From contig DMPB01000017.1 of assembly GCA_003456175.1 (NCBI GenBank), positions 3,852 to 26,994 of the forward strand: DNA of 23,143 nt, given 5' to 3'. The position numbers were made by a program, and so were the translations under genes. The DNA comes from Chitinophagaceae bacterium (lineage in GTDB: Bacteria; Bacteroidota; Bacteroidia; Chitinophagales; Chitinophagaceae). A model generated the notes under the pieces. It made no database searches. It was given only the letters and a program-made list of their open reading frames with translations, and had not been told where the DNA came from. This document shows positions 21,886-23,143 of this stretch, piece by piece (positions within the stretch are counted from its first letter, which is position 1; each line of letters starts with the position of its first letter).

Positions 21886-21917
21886 ATTTGCCGTAAGGCA
21901 CTTACCTTGCGGTAAAT
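21886..21917. repeat. Dispersed repeat copy 6 (inverted pair)
   Basis: ATTTGCCGTAAGGC (21886-21899) and ACCTTGCGGTAAAT (21904-21917) form an inverted pair with a 4-base spacer. Relative to the other copies the arms differ at three positions. As RNA, two of these give G-U wobbles and one a C-A mismatch at the loop end, so pairing is mostly kept. Confidence 0.8.
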
Positions 21918-21936
21918 ATTTTCAAACAGATTATAT

Positions 21937-22332
21937 ATGACACTTTTTTCAAAAATTATAGCAGGCAATATACCGAGCTATAAAATTGCAGAGAACGATT
22001 TATATTATGCTTTCTTAGATATATTTCCGGCAGCAGAAGGTCATACTTTGGTGGTTCCTAAAATTGAGGTAGATCGTATTTTCGACTTACCTACACAGTA
22101 TTTAGCAGGTATGCTTTTATTCGCACAACCTATTGCAAAAGCTATACAACAAGCATACCCTTGCGACAGAGTGAATATACTTACGCTGGGCTTTGAAGTA
22201 CCGCATACACATATTCATTTATTACCTATGAACAGCATGGCCGATGCTGCTCTGATGGAGAGCAAAAAAGCAGCAACACCTGAAGCATTGGCAGCAGCAC
22301 AACAAAAAATACAATCGTTTTTACAAGCGTAA
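21937..22332 (+). CDS. HIT-family nucleotide-binding hydrolase
   Basis: 131 residues, cytoplasmic. The Hint-type histidine triad is complete: PHTHIHLLP with His90, His92 and His94, preceded by LTLGFEVPH. The N-terminus (FSKIIAGNIPSYKIAE, then AFLDIFPAAEGHTLVVPK) is typical of bacterial HIT proteins that hydrolyse nucleoside phosphoramidates or related adenylates. The length is normal. A repeat arm begins 3 bases after the stop and a bidirectional terminator separates it from sprA. Physiological substrate unknown. Confidence 0.9.
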   Translation: MTLFSKIIAGNIPSYKIAENDLYYAFLDIFPAAEGHTLVVPKIEVDRIFDLPTQYLAGMLLFAQPIAKAIQQAYPCDRVNILTLGFEVPHTHIHLLPMNSMADAALMESKKAATPEALAAAQQKIQSFLQA

Positions 22333-22334
22333 TC

Positions 22335-22348
22335 ATTTGCCGTAAGGC
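22335..22348 (+). repeat. Dispersed repeat copy 7, left arm
   Basis: ATTTGCCGTAAGGC lies just after the HIT stop. It can pair with the arm at 22400-22413 across the terminator at 22366-22390. Confidence 0.75.
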
Positions 22349-22365
22349 ACACTTACTTGCACAAC

Positions 22366-22390
22366 AAAGGGTTGCACAATGCAACCCTTT
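22366..22390. terminator. Bidirectional terminator between the HIT gene and sprA
   Basis: An 11-bp perfect stem (AAAGGGTTGCA at 22366-22376, TGCAACCCTTT at 22380-22390) has a CAA loop. A- and T-runs at the arm ends make it usable from both convergent genes. Confidence 0.8.
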
Positions 22391-22399
22391 ATTAGTTTC

Positions 22400-22413
22400 A
22401 CCTTACGGTAAAT
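22400..22413 (-). repeat. Dispersed repeat copy 7, right arm
   Basis: ACCTTACGGTAAAT ends one base before the sprA stop codon. It is the reverse complement of the standard ATTTACCGTAAGGT arm. Confidence 0.75.
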
Positions 22414-22414
22414 A

Positions 22415-23143
22415 TTATTGCCCTTGTGGTGCTAACGATATACGAATTTGAATACCTGCTCTTGTATTAACGGTAGGCGCAGAAGTAGATATATACGGTA
22501 TTACGCGGCGTTGATCGAAATACAACTTCACGTTAAAACGATTGTTTAAAATATAATCGATGCTTGGCTGTATAGTAATTACTTTCTGTCCGCCAGTACT
22601 GTAATTGTTTTCTTGATCTAAACGACTATTGCTTTGTACATCGTCTCTAAAAGCCAAATCGAGTCGAAGGTTAATATCGTTCTCTAATTTTTTGCCTTTC
22701 ATACCCGGCAATTTGAATGGCAAGCGTACACCACGCTTTCTGAAGCTACCACCAAATACCCATTCGGTACTTTTCACTTCGCTTAATTGATAATCTATCA
22801 AGCTCAAACTAAGTTGACGGCTTTTACGATACTCAAACTTCAAATTCATTTGACTTACCGTGGTAACATCAAAACCAAATACCGGCATGAATTGCTCTTG
22901 AATGGTAATGTTTGGCACTAAGAAAAATGGCACATAGTTACCAGAAATAGTATCGATAAATCCGGGTGCACTTAACACTAATGGATCTGCGAAACTTAAT
23001 GCACTATTATAACTGTTCATGCTTAGTGTACCATTGTAACCATGCGATAAACTAATGTTGCTAAACTTGCTAGCCACACTTGGTATGCGTGTTAAACCTG
23101 TGTACGTTGCACGCCAGTTAGGCATTGCTTTTATACCCGAAAA
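22415..23143 (-). CDS. sprA: SprA-type type IX secretion translocon, C-terminal part (5' end outside window)
   Basis: SprA (SOV) is the giant outer-membrane beta-barrel through which type IX secretion substrates leave Bacteroidota cells, also needed for gliding motility in some species. Only the last 243 codons are present and the frame runs on past the window edge. The MPNWRATYTGLTRIP stretch near the edge, followed by barrel strands such as FKLPGMKGKKLENDINLRLDLAFRDD, QPSIDYILNNRFNVKLYFDQRR and the very end GIQIRISLAPQGQ, is the C-terminal barrel pattern of SprA. The internal Met at 23125 is not a start. The stop is adjacent to a repeat arm and a bidirectional terminator. Confidence 0.85.
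   Translation of the reverse strand, partial: FSGIKAMPNWRATYTGLTRIPSVASKFSNISLSHGYNGTLSMNSYNSALSFADPLVLSAPGFIDTISGNYVPFFLVPNITIQEQFMPVFGFDVTTVSQMNLKFEYRKSRQLSLSLIDYQLSEVKSTEWVFGGSFRKRGVRLPFKLPGMKGKKLENDINLRLDLAFRDDVQSNSRLDQENNYSTGGQKVITIQPSIDYILNNRFNVKLYFDQRRVIPYISTSAPTVNTRAGIQIRISLAPQGQ

Noticed and set aside
1..23143. tRNA, rRNA, CRISPR arrays or complete insertion sequences
   Set aside because: No cloverleaf-like segment, conserved rRNA sequence, regularly spaced direct repeat array or transposase frame was found by eye.

Overview
The window looks like a chromosomal segment of a Bacteroidota bacterium, probably near Chitinophagaceae/Sphingobacteriia. This rests on the C-terminus of a SprA-type type IX secretion protein at the right end, a TonB-dependent receptor, Bacteroidota-style TAnnTTTG promoter boxes, absence of strong Shine-Dalgarno sequences, and moderately AT-rich DNA. 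The species cannot be named from sequence alone. Both ends cut through genes: fumC on the left, sprA on the right.

Left part (1-11442) holds ordinary chromosomal genes. In order these are the fumarase C-terminus with a clear terminator; a four-gene + strand set (a large SPFH/flotillin-like membrane protein, two small lipoproteins, and a YgiC/YjfC-type glutathionylspermidine-synthase-family ATP-grasp enzyme); queA facing it across a strong bidirectional terminator; a TonB-dependent receptor divergent from ksgA/rsmA; a D-2-hydroxyacid dehydrogenase; and a WYL-family regulator.

Middle part (11474-19392) is a block of minus-strand genes that is visibly more AT-rich and almost wholly uncharacterised. 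Its core is a tightly packed five-gene set (17148 down to 13426): a coiled-coil exported protein, a CsgG-like protein with a FlgT-C-like tail, an LPP20-like lipoprotein, a DUF6175-type protein, and an exported protein with a duplicated Cys-bearing helical repeat. The families resemble outer-membrane ring components (CsgG, FlgO/FlgP/FlgT), yet no curli or flagellar gene is present, so this is the best candidate for an undescribed envelope system. Upstream lie a zinc-ribbon/multi-TM/SH3-like protein and a small P-loop protein. Downstream are small exported or anchored proteins, one of which looks split by a one-base loss in a homopolymer.

Right part (19716-23143) returns to core-type genes: a DMT/EamA-like transporter, greA with a terminator-like hairpin in its leader, a two-TM hypothetical protein, a HIT-family protein, and sprA.

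A dispersed 14-base repeat (ATTTRCCGTAAGGY and its reverse complement; 11 arms) sits in seven intergenic regions of the flanks, often as inverted pairs next to terminators, and is absent from the AT-rich middle block. No tRNA, rRNA, CRISPR array or intact insertion sequence was seen.
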